Below are positions 49,254 to 58,915 of a DNA stretch of 64,000 nucleotides, one piece after another (positions within the stretch are counted from its first letter, which is position 1; each line of letters begins with the position of its first letter). The DNA is from Gordonia bronchialis DSM 43247. Its GTDB lineage: Bacteria; Actinomycetota; Actinomycetes; Mycobacteriales; Mycobacteriaceae. The translations under genes and the position numbers were made by a program. The notes beneath the pieces were generated by a model that was not told where the DNA came from, searched no databases, and worked only from the letters and a program-made list of their open reading frames with translations. The stretch is from contig NC_013441.1 of NCBI RefSeq assembly GCF_000024785.1, positions 1,488,001-1,552,000 on the forward strand. Reading direction: 5' to 3'.

Positions 49254-51014
49254 TCACGGGTAGGTGATGATGATCTGGCCGGATTCGACGTGTCGCCAGA
49301 TGATCGTCCGGCCGGTGGCCATGGTGGGTGTCCAGATGCCGAGGTGTTTGAATTCGTGGCAGGGGATGCACAGGGGGTGGAGGTTCTCGGCGATGGTCCA
49401 GCCACCTGCGAGGGGGTCTTGGTGGTTGAAGGGCACGATGTGGTCGAGGTGGCATTGATCCACGGGTCGGCCGCAGTAGGGTCCGCGGCAGTGGTGGTCG
49501 GTGTGGGCGATGGTGCGCCGCAGTACCTCCGCAGGCGCATACACGAGGGCGCCGGGTGGTGGTGTGGTGAGTCCACCGTGTCCGGTGGTGTCGATGGGTT
49601 GGGGGTTGGGTGGGCGTGAGCGTACGACGATGCTGCCGGTGCCGCCGTCGGTGGTGGTGAGGTGGGTGGGCACGATGATGGTTCCGGCTGTGCGGGTCCG
49701 GCCGGGTTTCAGCAGGCCGAAGGTCTGGTCGGGTTGGGTGGGGTCGGTGTGGTGGGCGAAGCGTTGGCTTTCGCGGTACATGCCTTGCCAGGTGCCGTTG
49801 GCGGCGAGTTCGCGGGCATGGGCGGGATCGATGGCGCCGTAGCCTTTGATGTAGGGCACCATGTCGCCGGTCAGCCCGGCCAGGGTGGGGGCGTCGGTGA
49901 CGACTTCGACGACGACTCGTACCGGCCTCGGCGCGATCTCGGTCGAGGGCTGGGGTTCGGGTTCGGGGTCGTCGGGCTGGTCGGGTTCCTCCGGCAGTGG
50001 TGCATCCACGTCGCTGTCGAGAGTGGTTGCGTCAGCGTCGATATCGGCATCGACGACGCATCCGTCGCTGTCGTCACCGTCACCATCGCTGTCCTCACGG
50101 TGACCGTCGTTGCCGTCGGCGTCTTCGGCGTCGCTGACGCCCTCGTTGCTGATGTCCTCGTCGCTGTGAGCGTCCTCGGCGCCGTCACCGTTGGCATCGC
50201 TGGTGGGGGTGCCGGGTTCGGGTTCGTCGTCGTTGGGTGGTTGGTTGGCGGGTGCTGTGCAGTGGGGGTCGCCGCAGCGGCAGTCGAGGGTGGTGCGGTC
50301 GTGGATGAAGGCGGCGAGCGCGTCGGCGCGTTGTTGGCCGGGTGGGCGGGTGTCGTTGCGGCACAGGAAGTGCTCGATCATCGCGGCGAGCCGGGCTTGT
50401 AGGGTGCGGGCGTCGCCGATGTCGAGGGTGGCTGAGATGTTGACGTGTCCGTAGAGGTCTTTGCGGAATCGGACGTCTTGGGTGCGGGCGGCATACGCGT
50501 GGCGGGCTTGTTCGGCGCGGTCGGGGTCGAGCGCGATGACCATCTCGTCGAGCAGTTCGGAGAGCACGCTGTTGGTGGTGGCTTCGGCGGCGTAGCCGAG
50601 GGCGGCGTCTTCGGCGGCGTCGTACTGATTCTCATCCAACGCGGTCAGGGCGTGCGCGATCAGTGAGGCGCGGGATTCGGTGAGGTCACCGGCCAGGAAT
50701 GCGGCCCGCACGTTGGGGAGGTGGGAAAGCAGCTCCCCGAGGGCGAGCCAGCGTCCGGCGGTGGCGGCGGGGACGTCGAAGTGCCAGGCAACGTCGCGGA
50801 CGGCGGCTTTGTCGGGCATCTTTTTGCGGTAGCGGTCGTAGTCGGCGGCGATGTGGCGGTCGAACACTTTGCGTCCGAGGTGGTAGGCGGCAAGGATTTT
50901 GCGGGCCATGGCTTGGCGTTCCAGGCGGGTGAACGCCGCGGCTGAAGCAGCCAGCTCGGACTCACCGGCGCAGGCCAGGGTGGCCTCGTCGGTGTTCCGG
51001 CCTGCTTCGAACAT
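49254..51014 (-). CDS. DUF222/HNH endonuclease (13E12-repeat type)
   Basis: The product is 586 aa. The N-terminal DUF222 region (about 1-230; ILAAYHLGRKVFDRHIAADY, DLTESRASLIAHALTALDEN) is followed by a very acidic insert of about 90 residues made of Asp, Glu, Gly and Ser. A second conserved block comes next, then a C-terminal HNH nuclease (CRGPYCGRPVDQCHLDHIVP ... ENLHPLCIPCHEFKHLGIW). This family is present in many copies in mycobacteria and relatives, sometimes with group II-like mobility or phage origin; its function is unresolved. Confidence 0.9.
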   Translation of the reverse strand: MFEAGRNTDEATLACAGESELAASAAAFTRLERQAMARKILAAYHLGRKVFDRHIAADYDRYRKKMPDKAAVRDVAWHFDVPAATAGRWLALGELLSHLPNVRAAFLAGDLTESRASLIAHALTALDENQYDAAEDAALGYAAEATTNSVLSELLDEMVIALDPDRAEQARHAYAARTQDVRFRKDLYGHVNISATLDIGDARTLQARLAAMIEHFLCRNDTRPPGQQRADALAAFIHDRTTLDCRCGDPHCTAPANQPPNDDEPEPGTPTSDANGDGAEDAHSDEDISNEGVSDAEDADGNDGHREDSDGDGDDSDGCVVDADIDADATTLDSDVDAPLPEEPDQPDDPEPEPQPSTEIAPRPVRVVVEVVTDAPTLAGLTGDMVPYIKGYGAIDPAHARELAANGTWQGMYRESQRFAHHTDPTQPDQTFGLLKPGRTRTAGTIIVPTHLTTTDGGTGSIVVRSRPPNPQPIDTTGHGGLTTPPPGALVYAPAEVLRRTIAHTDHHCRGPYCGRPVDQCHLDHIVPFNHQDPLAGGWTIAENLHPLCIPCHEFKHLGIWTPTMATGRTIIWRHVESGQIIITYP

Positions 51015-51264
51015 GTGTTCATGATGTCAGGCGGGTCTGACAATTCTGGATTGTCGGCTGTGGGGGTTGTGGAATGTGTTGGGGCGCTGACATTGTCGGG
51101 TTGCGGATGGTTTCGACACGTGGCCGCTCGTTCCTCGCGGACACGGCTCAACCAGCAAGTGGAGGGCAGTGGCCGCTCGTTCCTCCGCTCGCCAGCGCTC
51201 CGGTCACCTCAGGGGGCGTTGGATGAGTGTCAGGGAGCTGAGCGGCGTTAGGGAGCGTCGGGGC
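51015..51264. repeat. Intergenic gap with 17-bp direct repeats
   Basis: GTGGCCGCTCGTTCCTC occurs at 51120-51136 and again at 51169-51185. CACCTCAGGG-type pieces related to the dispersed repeat at 52931-53001 follow. No gene is supported. Confidence 0.45.
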
Positions 51265-52869
51265 TCAGGAACCGAAAGGTGCGCTCTGCCACCAATCGTC
51301 GAGAACCTGCCGTCCGGTGTGGCCGGGCCAGGTGGTGACCACCGTGTACGGCCGGCGCTTGTCGTCGTTGAAATCGGTCACGACCCAGCCGTGCGAGACG
51401 GTGTCCGGGCTGGCGAATACGGGTCCCTCGTCCCAGCTGCGGGCCATGCCGGGGCGGTTCGGCAGGTCGTCGACGACTGCCGCATGACCCGCCTCGGTAC
51501 GTGTGTGCCAGACCACGAAGGTGAGATTGTCGGGGTTGATGCAGGTGATGCCGACAACCGAGTCCTTCGTCGTCTCTTTGCATCCGGCGTCGCGCCAGCC
51601 CTGTTCGCCGGGACGGCTGGGGAGGAGGTCGGGGAACGTGTCGGCGATGGGCTGCGCCGCCGACGACCAGCCGGGCGGCGCGTTGCGGGAGCCGAGGTAG
51701 ACGAGCCCGCCGACGACCACGGCGACCACGGCGAGGACGGCCAGAATCGGGACGACCGCCTTACGTAGACGCCCTCGACGGGGAGTGGCGGTTGGCCGGG
51801 CGGCGCGGTGCGGTTGTGGTTGGGGTCCGGGTCCGGCGACGTTCTTCTGGAGCGCGGCACGGCGGTCGGTGACGACCTCGGTGGGCCGGTCCGGGCTGGC
51901 GCGTGGGGTGAACAGTCGACGGGCCCGGATGGTCGGGTCGTCGAAAATCTCGGTCGCGGGCGCATCCTCCTCGGCATTCGACCCGCTCGACCCGGGGGAC
52001 CGTCCTGCGGATGGTTGCCCGGCGCTCTCTGACCCGGGCCGCGACAACGTGATGGCGAGTTCGGCGGCACGGGTGAACTCGGTGCATGTCCGGTAGCGCA
52101 AATTGCGTTCACCACCCAGCGCGCGCTCGATAACCACCCGGAGTGCGGGCGAAATGCGTTCGGGCAGTGGCTGATCGGGGACGGGTGCCGATCCGGTGAG
52201 CAATTCCACCAGGGTGTACACCAAGGAGTGGATGTCGTTGGCCGGATGATAGCGGGCGTCGTCGGCGGTCCGGGACAGACCGAATCCGGTGAGGACCGCG
52301 TGGGGCGTGCCGTCGGCCTCGGCGACCACGATCGTGTCGGGGCGAACATTGCGATGGACCAGGCCCTTGCGGTGGGCGCTGTCCAGGCCGGCGCCGACAT
52401 CGGCGATGATGTGTACCGCCGAGGCGTCGTCGAGCCCGTCGGGCCGGGCTCGCAGCAGTTGGCCCGCCGTGTCGCCGGGCAGACGGGTTGTCGCAATCCA
52501 CAACCGTCCGTTGTCATTTCCGTGTCCGAGCACATCAGCCAGATGGGGGTGACGGAGGCGGACGGCGATATCGAGAGCACGTCCGAAACGACGGCGAAAG
52601 TCGGGGTCGGCGGACAGGTCGGCCGGTAAGACGGTCAGATCGACCGGTCCGCGCTGTCCAGTGGCGCGATAGGTGATTCCGGATGCATCGTGGCGCAGCA
52701 CCGCCTCGATCCGGTGGCCCGAGACGATGGTGCCGGGTGACATGGCGGTTGATCCCGGGCCGGTCACAGCCGCAGTTGTCCGGGGTGGCGGGGGAGACGC
52801 AGGCTTCTGGACGCGGGCGCGCATCGGCGGATGCCGGTCGCCACCCGGCGGCCTGTCACCGTGGTTCAC
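51265..52869 (-). CDS. Membrane-anchored kinase-like protein, catalytically degenerate
   Basis: The product is about 534 aa. The kinase fold (about 45-290) has lost all key residues. The glycine loop is HDASGITYRA, the VAIK Lys is Thr (DLTVLP), HRD is HRN (172-174) and DFG is GFG. A Pro/Thr-rich linker, one membrane helix (VVPILAVLAVVAVVVGGLVY) and an external domain of about 130 residues (with two Cys near KETTKDSVVGITCINPDN) follow, as in PknB-type receptors. It is probably a signalling scaffold or sensor. Start choices are GTG 52869, ATG 52824 and ATG 52743. Confidence 0.82.
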   Translation of the reverse strand: MNHGDRPPGGDRHPPMRARVQKPASPPPPRTTAAVTGPGSTAMSPGTIVSGHRIEAVLRHDASGITYRATGQRGPVDLTVLPADLSADPDFRRRFGRALDIAVRLRHPHLADVLGHGNDNGRLWIATTRLPGDTAGQLLRARPDGLDDASAVHIIADVGAGLDSAHRKGLVHRNVRPDTIVVAEADGTPHAVLTGFGLSRTADDARYHPANDIHSLVYTLVELLTGSAPVPDQPLPERISPALRVVIERALGGERNLRYRTCTEFTRAAELAITLSRPGSESAGQPSAGRSPGSSGSNAEEDAPATEIFDDPTIRARRLFTPRASPDRPTEVVTDRRAALQKNVAGPGPQPQPHRAARPTATPRRGRLRKAVVPILAVLAVVAVVVGGLVYLGSRNAPPGWSSAAQPIADTFPDLLPSRPGEQGWRDAGCKETTKDSVVGITCINPDNLTFVVWHTRTEAGHAAVVDDLPNRPGMARSWDEGPVFASPDTVSHGWVVTDFNDDKRRPYTVVTTWPGHTGRQVLDDWWQSAPFGS

Positions 52870-52930
52870 TGTCGGATCTGCTCCCCGGTCTGCGCGGCGT
52901 GTCGGATTGTTGGAGTGTACCGACCGGGTC

Positions 52931-53001
52931 CCTTCGAGGCTCGCAAGCTCGCACCTCAGGGAGCGGGGGTCGGCTCGCAAGCTCGCACCTCGGGGAGCGG
53001 G
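52931..53001. repeat. Tandem copy of a dispersed intergenic repeat (34-bp period)
   Basis: The 30-mer beginning GGCTCGCAAGCTCGCACCTC at 52938 recurs at 52972 with one mismatch. The unit has the inner palindrome GCTCGCAAGCTCGC-like character and the ends CCTTCGAGG / CTCAGGGAGC. Similar units occur degenerately at 49163-49207 and around 51200. I recall such elements as frequent between genes in Gordonia-like genomes. Confidence 0.6.
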
Positions 53002-53002
53002 A

Positions 53003-53293
53003 TCAGTTCACGAGCGCGGGCGCGCTGCCGAACAGCATGACGACGAAGAACGCGAGCAGAAACCATGATCCGCCCTGCCATAACTGCCATCTGCCCGCGC
53101 GGCGCCAGACCCGGTAGGTACGCCAGAGCATGGCGAGCGCACCGAGAAGCGCCACGATCGGCGACGCGACGAACAGCACGGTGCTCAGCGGCGTCGATGA
53201 TGCCGCGCCGACGGCCGCGAGGCCGAGAGCGAAACCGACGGTGACGATTACGTGAACGATCACCGCGCGCAGGTCGTCATTGGACTCATTCAT
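53003..53293 (-). CDS. Small membrane protein, 96 aa, three helices
   Basis: Three membrane helices (VIVHVIVTVGFALGLAAVGA, STVLFVASPIVALLGALAML, WFLLAFFVVMLFGSAPALV) with a basic loop (WRTYRVWRRAGRWQLW). The function is unknown. It diverges from the universal stress protein gene with about 160 bases between starts. Confidence 0.78.
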   Translation of the reverse strand: MNESNDDLRAVIVHVIVTVGFALGLAAVGAASSTPLSTVLFVASPIVALLGALAMLWRTYRVWRRAGRWQLWQGGSWFLLAFFVVMLFGSAPALVN

Positions 53294-53453
53294 GGCTGAT
53301 CACAAGCTTGTTCATGGATGTGCCCAGCCTACACAGTTGTCCGTTTCGTCCGAGTGGCGGGACTTTGGCCTCTTTGCGTCGCGGCCGGCGTCGGGCAGGA
53401 TGGAGAGTGAGGGTAAGAGTGTCCGGAAGTCGAATAGAGGAGATGGACGCCAG

Positions 53454-54314
53454 ATGAACGCGATTCTTGTCGGTGTGGACGGATCGGATGCGTCGACCGG
53501 TGCGGTGAAGTGGGCGGCGCACGCGGCTGCCGTCGAAGGTGCCGAACTCAAACTCGTAGGCGTCTATGACGCCAGCACGAGCGATTACGCCCCCGGGCTG
53601 ATCATCCCGCAGGACGTCATCGACGCAATCCGTCAGGACGCCTCGGACGCTGTGCACGCAGCTGCCGACACCGCCAAGGAAGTGGCCCCGGGAGTTCCGG
53701 TCGCGACGTCGATCGTCGACGGAGACGCGGCGCGCGTGCTCCTCGAACTCGGCAAGGAAGCGTCGATGATCGTGCTCGGCACCCGTGGACTCGGCAGCAT
53801 CAAAGGTCTGTTTCTCGGCTCGGTGAGCACCACCGTCGCCGCGCATGCGCACGGCCGAGTGGTCGTGGTGGCCGGTGCCGGTGGCGATGGTCCGGTCGTG
53901 GTGGGCGTCGACGATTCGCCGATCAGCGATGCCGCCGTAGCCGAGGCGTACCGGCAGGCTTCGTTGCGCAACGCCACCCTGATCGCGGTGCACACCTGGA
54001 CGCCACTGGACGCGGATGCGCTGCACGGCTACGGCATCGAACCCGACGAGATCGAGCGGATGTCGCAGGACGCCGTGGAGGCCGTCGCCGAGCGACTGGC
54101 CGGATATGCGTCGGAGTATCCCGACGTCAAGGTCGAACGCAAGGTGCTGCCGGAAGAGCCCGCGAAGGCGCTGCTCGACGCGGCCGGTGAGGACGCCCAG
54201 CTGATCGTCGTCGGCAGCCGCGGCCGCGGTGGCTTCCGTGGCCTGCTGCTCGGTTCGACGAGCCAGAAGGTCATGCACCAGGCGCACAGCCCGGTGATGG
54301 TCGTCCGGAACTGA
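53454..54314 (+). CDS. Tandem universal stress protein
   Basis: This 286-aa protein consists of two UspA domains (residues 1-140 and 145-286). Each starts with the strand-Asp motif (ILVGVDGSDASTGAVKWAAH; VVVGVDDSPISDAAVAEAYR) and ends with the ATP-binding G-x2-G-x9-G-S/T motif (GTRGLGSIKGLFLGSVSTTV; GSRGRGGFRGLLLGSTSQKV). It binds ATP and functions in dormancy or stress in related genera. The ATG at 53454 follows GAGGAGATG, with the good ribosome-binding site AGAGGAG about 10 bases upstream. Confidence 0.95.
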   Translation: MNAILVGVDGSDASTGAVKWAAHAAAVEGAELKLVGVYDASTSDYAPGLIIPQDVIDAIRQDASDAVHAAADTAKEVAPGVPVATSIVDGDAARVLLELGKEASMIVLGTRGLGSIKGLFLGSVSTTVAAHAHGRVVVVAGAGGDGPVVVGVDDSPISDAAVAEAYRQASLRNATLIAVHTWTPLDADALHGYGIEPDEIERMSQDAVEAVAERLAGYASEYPDVKVERKVLPEEPAKALLDAAGEDAQLIVVGSRGRGGFRGLLLGSTSQKVMHQAHSPVMVVRN

Positions 54315-54483
54315 GCGCCACACATACCCGCGTCCGGTGACTGCCGGACGCCGTGAGAACGCCCGTGAACCCGTCGGGGGCAGGGGTGTTCGTCGATCAC
54401 GGATTGTCGACGGTGACAATCGTGGGCGGGCCGGCCGCTGCAGGGGTTCGATCACCCCGCCATCGGCGCTCTACCATGGCGCC

Positions 54484-54930
54484 ATGGCCCTGAAGAAGCT
54501 CGAACTCTCCGTGGGAGAGCTTGCGCAGCGGGCCGGGATCGCGCCGTCGGCGGTCCGATTCTATGAAGAGCAAGGGCTCATCTTCTCCCGCCGTACCTCC
54601 GGAAACCAGCGCCGGTATCACCGTGCGATGTTGCGTCGGGTGGCGTTCATCCGTGCATCGCAGTCCGCGGGGATTCCGCTGGCCGTCATCGGTGAGGTCC
54701 TCGCCGAACTCGGCGACCACGAGTCGCCACCGAAGGCCTTGTGGGAGGCCGCATCTCAACGCTGGATCGCCGACATCAACCACCGCATCGCACTACTGGA
54801 GAACATGCGCGACATGATCGGATCCTGCGTCGGCTGCGGGTGTCTGTCGCTGGGGGAGTGTCACCTGCTCAATCCGGGTGATGAACTCAACCAGTTGGGG
54901 CCCGGACCGCGCCGCCTCATGCGCGACTAG
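54484..54930 (+). CDS. soxR: Redox-sensitive MerR-family activator SoxR
   Basis: This 148-aa MerR protein has an N-terminal winged helix (LSVGELAQRAGIAPSAVRFY), dimerisation helix (residues 80-118) and the SoxR [2Fe-2S] signature CVGCGCLSLGEC (residues 119-130). In actinobacteria SoxR responds to redox-active compounds and activates a few transport or oxidoreductase genes. The patatin and MFS transporter genes just downstream are plausible targets, but I saw no SoxR operator. Confidence 0.95.
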   Translation: MALKKLELSVGELAQRAGIAPSAVRFYEEQGLIFSRRTSGNQRRYHRAMLRRVAFIRASQSAGIPLAVIGEVLAELGDHESPPKALWEAASQRWIADINHRIALLENMRDMIGSCVGCGCLSLGECHLLNPGDELNQLGPGPRRLMRD

Positions 54931-54963
54931 TGGTCCGTCTCGGAAATATGCGAGTCTGAATCC

Positions 54964-55983
54964 ATGGCTCGACCGACGCGGGTTGCCCTCGCCCTGGGTA
55001 GTGGTGGCGCTCGCGGCTACGCACACATCGGTGTGATCTGCGAACTCGTCGCCCGCGATTTCGAGATCGTCAGCGTCGCCGGATCGTCTATGGGTGCACT
55101 CGTCGGCGGGTTGCATTGTGCCGGTCATCTCGACGACTACGTCGATTGGATCGCCGGGTTGCGCCAACTCGACGTGGTGCGTCTCGTCGACGTCTCACTG
55201 TCGAAGCCGGGCGGGGTGATCGGCGCCGAGCGGGTCTTGTCGCGGGTGCGGGAGATCTTGGGCGACACCGTGATCGAAGACCTGGAGATTCCGTTCACGG
55301 CAGTCGCCACCGACCTGAACGCGGGGCGGGCGGTGTGGTTCCAGCGTGGCAGTCTCGTCGACGCGATCCGCGCCTCCATCGCGATTCCCGGCGTCATCAG
55401 CCCCCACGAATACCAGGGGCAGCTGCTCGGCGACGGCGGCATCCTCGACCCGCTGCCCGTCGCGCCGACGTCGGCGGTCCCCAGCGATGTGACGATCGGG
55501 GTGATCCTCGGTTCCGACGGCGGCCCCGACGACGGTGCGTCGCGTGAGCCCCGGTCCAAGGGTTTGCTGCGGCGCAACGTCGCGCCGATCCTCGACAGCG
55601 AGTTCGTGCGTTCGGTCCGCGACCGGTTCGGCTTCGACGTGGGGCCGGGCCAGCGACGACTGCGCGACGATTCGGGTGCCATCGGCGACACTTCCGGTGC
55701 TGACGGCGAGGATGCCGGTGCCCTCGATGCCGACCTCGCCGAGGACCTCGATCCCGCCGAAGGTCCGCAACGGATGGGTCGCATCGAGGTGCTGAGCCGT
55801 TCCCTCGACATCATGCAGGAGGCCCTGACCCGCTATCAGGTGGCCGGCTACCCGCCGGACGTGCTGATCCGGGTGCCGCGGCACACCGTGCGCACCCTCG
55901 ACTTCCACAAGGCGTCGGAGATGATCGACCTCGGGCGCGAACTGACCGCCCGCGCACTGGACGAGCTGCCCGAGCTGACATGA
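54964..55983 (+). CDS. Patatin-like phospholipase
   Basis: The 339-aa protein has an oxyanion loop GSGGARGYAHIGV, nucleophile Ser in GSSMGALVGG and catalytic Asp in DGGILDPLP, the standard Ser-Asp dyad of bacterial patatins. The C-terminal third has an acidic linker (about 235-265) and a helical end. It would hydrolyse membrane lipids. Its stop overlaps the MFS gene start (ATGA). Confidence 0.93.
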   Translation: MARPTRVALALGSGGARGYAHIGVICELVARDFEIVSVAGSSMGALVGGLHCAGHLDDYVDWIAGLRQLDVVRLVDVSLSKPGGVIGAERVLSRVREILGDTVIEDLEIPFTAVATDLNAGRAVWFQRGSLVDAIRASIAIPGVISPHEYQGQLLGDGGILDPLPVAPTSAVPSDVTIGVILGSDGGPDDGASREPRSKGLLRRNVAPILDSEFVRSVRDRFGFDVGPGQRRLRDDSGAIGDTSGADGEDAGALDADLAEDLDPAEGPQRMGRIEVLSRSLDIMQEALTRYQVAGYPPDVLIRVPRHTVRTLDFHKASEMIDLGRELTARALDELPELT

Positions 55984-57191
55984 AGCAGATTCCCCGCGGC
56001 ATCTGGGTGCTGCTGTCGGCCAATGTGGTCATCGCGCTCGGATACGGACTCATCGCGCCCGCGTTGCCGAGCTTCGCGCGCAGTTTCAACGTGTCGTTCA
56101 CCGCGGCCACAGCGGTGGTGTCGGCCTTCGCGGTGATGCGACTGCTGTTCGCCCCGGCCACCGGACGGCTGGTGACGTTGTTCGGTGAGCGGCGGATCTA
56201 CCTGATCGGTCTGCTGATCGTGGCGGCGAGCACGTTCGCGTGTGCGTTCGCCCAGTCGTATTGGCAGTTACTGGTGTTCCGGGCGGCCGGCGGCGTGGGG
56301 TCGACGATGTTCACCGTCTCGGCGATGGCCCTGCTGATCCGCATGTCGCCGAACGACATTCGCGGCCGCGTATCCGGGTTCTTCTCGGCCGGCTTCCTGA
56401 TCGGCAACATCACCGGACCGCTCATCGGCGCGGCGCTGGTGGGGTTCGGGCTGCGGATGCCGTTCGTCGTGTACGCCGTGGCCCTGCTCATCGCGTCCGC
56501 CGTGGTCGCCACCCAACTGCGCGAGGTGAGTGCGCCGGAGAGCGCCGACGGCCCGGCGCATGGCGTGATCTCGTTCCGGCATGCTCTCGGCGACAGCGCC
56601 TATCGTGCCATCATCGCCTCGAACTTCACCCAGGGATGGGCATCGATGGGGGTCCGGGTCGCGGTGGTCCCGTTGTTCATCACCGAGGGGCTCGGCGAGG
56701 GTGCCGGGATGGCCGGTGTGGTGCTCGCCGTGTACGCGGCGGGCAACGTGGCGGCCATCCTGACCGCGGGACGCCTCTCCGACCGATTCGGCCGTCGCCC
56801 CGTCATGCTGCCCGGACTGACTCTCATGGCCGCCGCGACCGCCGCGCTCGGGTTCTCGTCGAACATCATTGTGGCGCTGGTATTGTCGCTGATCGCCGGA
56901 GCCGGTTCCGGGCTGTTCGCGCCGACGCATCAGGCAGCTCTCGCCGACGTGCTGGGCAACCGCCGGCAGGGCGGATCGGCGCTCGCCGCCTTCGGCATGT
57001 CCTCGGATGTCGGTGCCATCAGCGGGCCGGTGATCGTCGGATTCGTCGCCGACCGTGTGGGTTTCGGCCCGGCGTTCATCCTCACCGGGGTCGTCGCCGC
57101 ACTGGCTCTGCTCATGTGGGTGTTCGCCCGGGAGACCGCTCCGGCGATCGTCGGTGACGGCCCGACCATCACCTCCACCGAGCCGCAGTGA
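55980..57191 (+). CDS. MFS transporter (drug-efflux type)
   Basis: This 403-aa major facilitator has 12 helices. The loop 2-3 signature is RLVTLFGERRIYLIGLL, and motif-C-like GFFSAGFLIGNITGPLIGAA supports drug/H+ antiport. The second half begins near residue 205 (IIASNFTQGWASMGVRVAVV) with RLSDRFGRRPVMLPG. It is coupled to the patatin gene by an ATGA overlap. SoxR two genes upstream suggests export of redox-active compounds, as inference only. Confidence 0.93.
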   Translation: MKQIPRGIWVLLSANVVIALGYGLIAPALPSFARSFNVSFTAATAVVSAFAVMRLLFAPATGRLVTLFGERRIYLIGLLIVAASTFACAFAQSYWQLLVFRAAGGVGSTMFTVSAMALLIRMSPNDIRGRVSGFFSAGFLIGNITGPLIGAALVGFGLRMPFVVYAVALLIASAVVATQLREVSAPESADGPAHGVISFRHALGDSAYRAIIASNFTQGWASMGVRVAVVPLFITEGLGEGAGMAGVVLAVYAAGNVAAILTAGRLSDRFGRRPVMLPGLTLMAAATAALGFSSNIIVALVLSLIAGAGSGLFAPTHQAALADVLGNRRQGGSALAAFGMSSDVGAISGPVIVGFVADRVGFGPAFILTGVVAALALLMWVFARETAPAIVGDGPTITSTEPQ

Positions 57192-57247
57192 GCCGACGCG
57201 GGCGGATTCGAACAGTGGGACCCGCCCCGACGCACTACCGTTGATCC

Positions 57248-58501
57248 ATGGCCGACAGTTCTGAGACCACGTCGACGACCGACGGGGCGAACCGCTATCC
57301 GCTCGGCGCCACCTCGGAGGTCGGCCGGTTGCGGGCGGTGATGTTGCACCGGCCGGGTGACGAGCTCAAGCGACTCACCCCGCGCAACAACGATCAGCTG
57401 TTGTTCGACGGTCTGCCCTGGGTTGCCCGCGCGCAGGAGGAACACGACGCCTTCGCCGAGGTCCTGCGCGGCCGCGGCGTCGACGTGTACCTGCTCGGTG
57501 ATCTGCTCACCGAAACCCTCGACCACAGCGGCGCCGCGCGTATCCAGGGCATCGCCGCGGCGGTCAGCGCACGACGCCTCGGCAGCCATCTCGCCGAGGA
57601 TCTCGCCGGATACCTGCGCGGGCTGCCCGCCGCCGACCTGGCCTACGTCCTGACCGCCGGGATGACCTACGACGAACTGCCGGTGACGCCGTCGGCGGCG
57701 GTGAGTTCGCTGGTGCGGCGGATGCACCACGGCCCGGAGTTCGCGATCGACCCGCTCCCGAATCTGCTGTTCACCCGCGACAGTTCGTTCTGGATCGGTC
57801 CACGGTTCGCGATCACCTCGCTGGCACTGCCGGCCCGATCCCGCGAGACGTCGCTGACCGACCTCATCTACGCCCACCACCCGCGCTTCACCGGGACCCG
57901 ACGCGCCTACGAATCGCAGGTCGCCCCCGTCGAAGGCGGCGACGTGCTGCTGCTCTCGCCGGGTGTGGTCGCCGTGGGGGTGGGTGAACGCACCACACCA
58001 GCCGGGGCAGAAGCGTTGGCGCGCAGCCTCTTCGACGACGGTCTCGCCCATACGGTGCTCGCCGTGCCGATCGAGCAGGCCCGGGCGTTCATGCACCTCG
58101 ACACGGTGTGCACCATGGTCGACACCGACGCCGTGGTGATGTATCCGAACATCCGCGACACCATGTCGGCGTTCACCCTCAACCACGTCGACGGGACCGT
58201 CACGGTCACCGGTGCCCGGCCGTTCCTCGAGGCCGCGGCCGACGCCATGACCATCGACAAACTGCGCGTCATCGACACCGGACTCGATCCGGTTACCGCC
58301 GAACGCGAACAATGGGATGACGGCAACAACACCCTGGCGCTGGCCCCGGGTGTCGTCGTGTCCTACAACCGCAACACCGAAACCAATCGGCGCCTGATGG
58401 ATTCGGGTGTCGAGGTGATCGAGATCGAGGGCCGCGAGCTCGGCTCGGGTCGTGGTGGTCCGCGGTGCATGTCGTGCCCACTGGCCCGGGACCCGCTGTG
58501 A
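57248..58501 (+). CDS. arcA: Arginine deiminase
   Basis: This 417-aa enzyme converts arginine to citrulline and ammonia. Family landmarks are [71 protein letters not shown] and the catalytic Cys in [15 protein letters not shown] near the C-terminus. No carbamate kinase or ornithine carbamoyltransferase is adjacent, so the pathway is not a classical arc operon here; a role in acid tolerance or nitrogen use is possible. Confidence 0.96.
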   Translation: MADSSETTSTTDGANRYPLGATSEVGRLRAVMLHRPGDELKRLTPRNNDQLLFDGLPWVARAQEEHDAFAEVLRGRGVDVYLLGDLLTETLDHSGAARIQGIAAAVSARRLGSHLAEDLAGYLRGLPAADLAYVLTAGMTYDELPVTPSAAVSSLVRRMHHGPEFAIDPLPNLLFTRDSSFWIGPRFAITSLALPARSRETSLTDLIYAHHPRFTGTRRAYESQVAPVEGGDVLLLSPGVVAVGVGERTTPAGAEALARSLFDDGLAHTVLAVPIEQARAFMHLDTVCTMVDTDAVVMYPNIRDTMSAFTLNHVDGTVTVTGARPFLEAAADAMTIDKLRVIDTGLDPVTAEREQWDDGNNTLALAPGVVVSYNRNTETNRRLMDSGVEVIEIEGRELGSGRGGPRCMSCPLARDPL

Positions 58502-58511
58502 GGGGTGCCCG

Positions 58512-58883
58512 ATGACGCTGGCACAGAAGCTGAACATCGACGCGGACGGCGACCGCGCCCCCTTCGACCAGGTGCGCCTGGGCATCCTCGATCTCATCGC
58601 CAACGGCGAACTGATCGTGGGGGAACGGCTGCCCACCGTGCGCGCACTGGCCGCCGATCTGCATCTGGCCGCCAACACCGTGGCCCGCAGCTACCGCGAA
58701 CTCGAGGCGGCCGACGTCATCGAGACCCGCGGACGGCTCGGGTCGTTCGTCAAGGCCGGACCCGACGACGCGCTGGCAACCGCTCAACGGGCCACCGTCG
58801 CACATGTGAATGCCCTGCGTGAGCTGGGTTTCGACGACGAGACGATTGTGTCACTTGTGCAGCGAGTGACTCGCGGAGCTTGA
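58512..58883 (+). CDS. GntR-family (YtrA-like) regulator
   Basis: This 123-aa protein has a GntR winged helix (residues 15-80; PFDQVRLGILDLIANGELIV, LPTVRALAADLHLAANTVAR) and only a short helical C-terminus, as in the YtrA subfamily. It starts 10 bases after the arcA stop and is probably co-transcribed with it. It precedes a BCCT transporter, either of which may be a target. Confidence 0.92.
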   Translation: MTLAQKLNIDADGDRAPFDQVRLGILDLIANGELIVGERLPTVRALAADLHLAANTVARSYRELEAADVIETRGRLGSFVKAGPDDALATAQRATVAHVNALRELGFDDETIVSLVQRVTRGA

Positions 58884-58915
58884 AGTTTCACATCGATCTT
58901 TGATTACGTAAAGCA

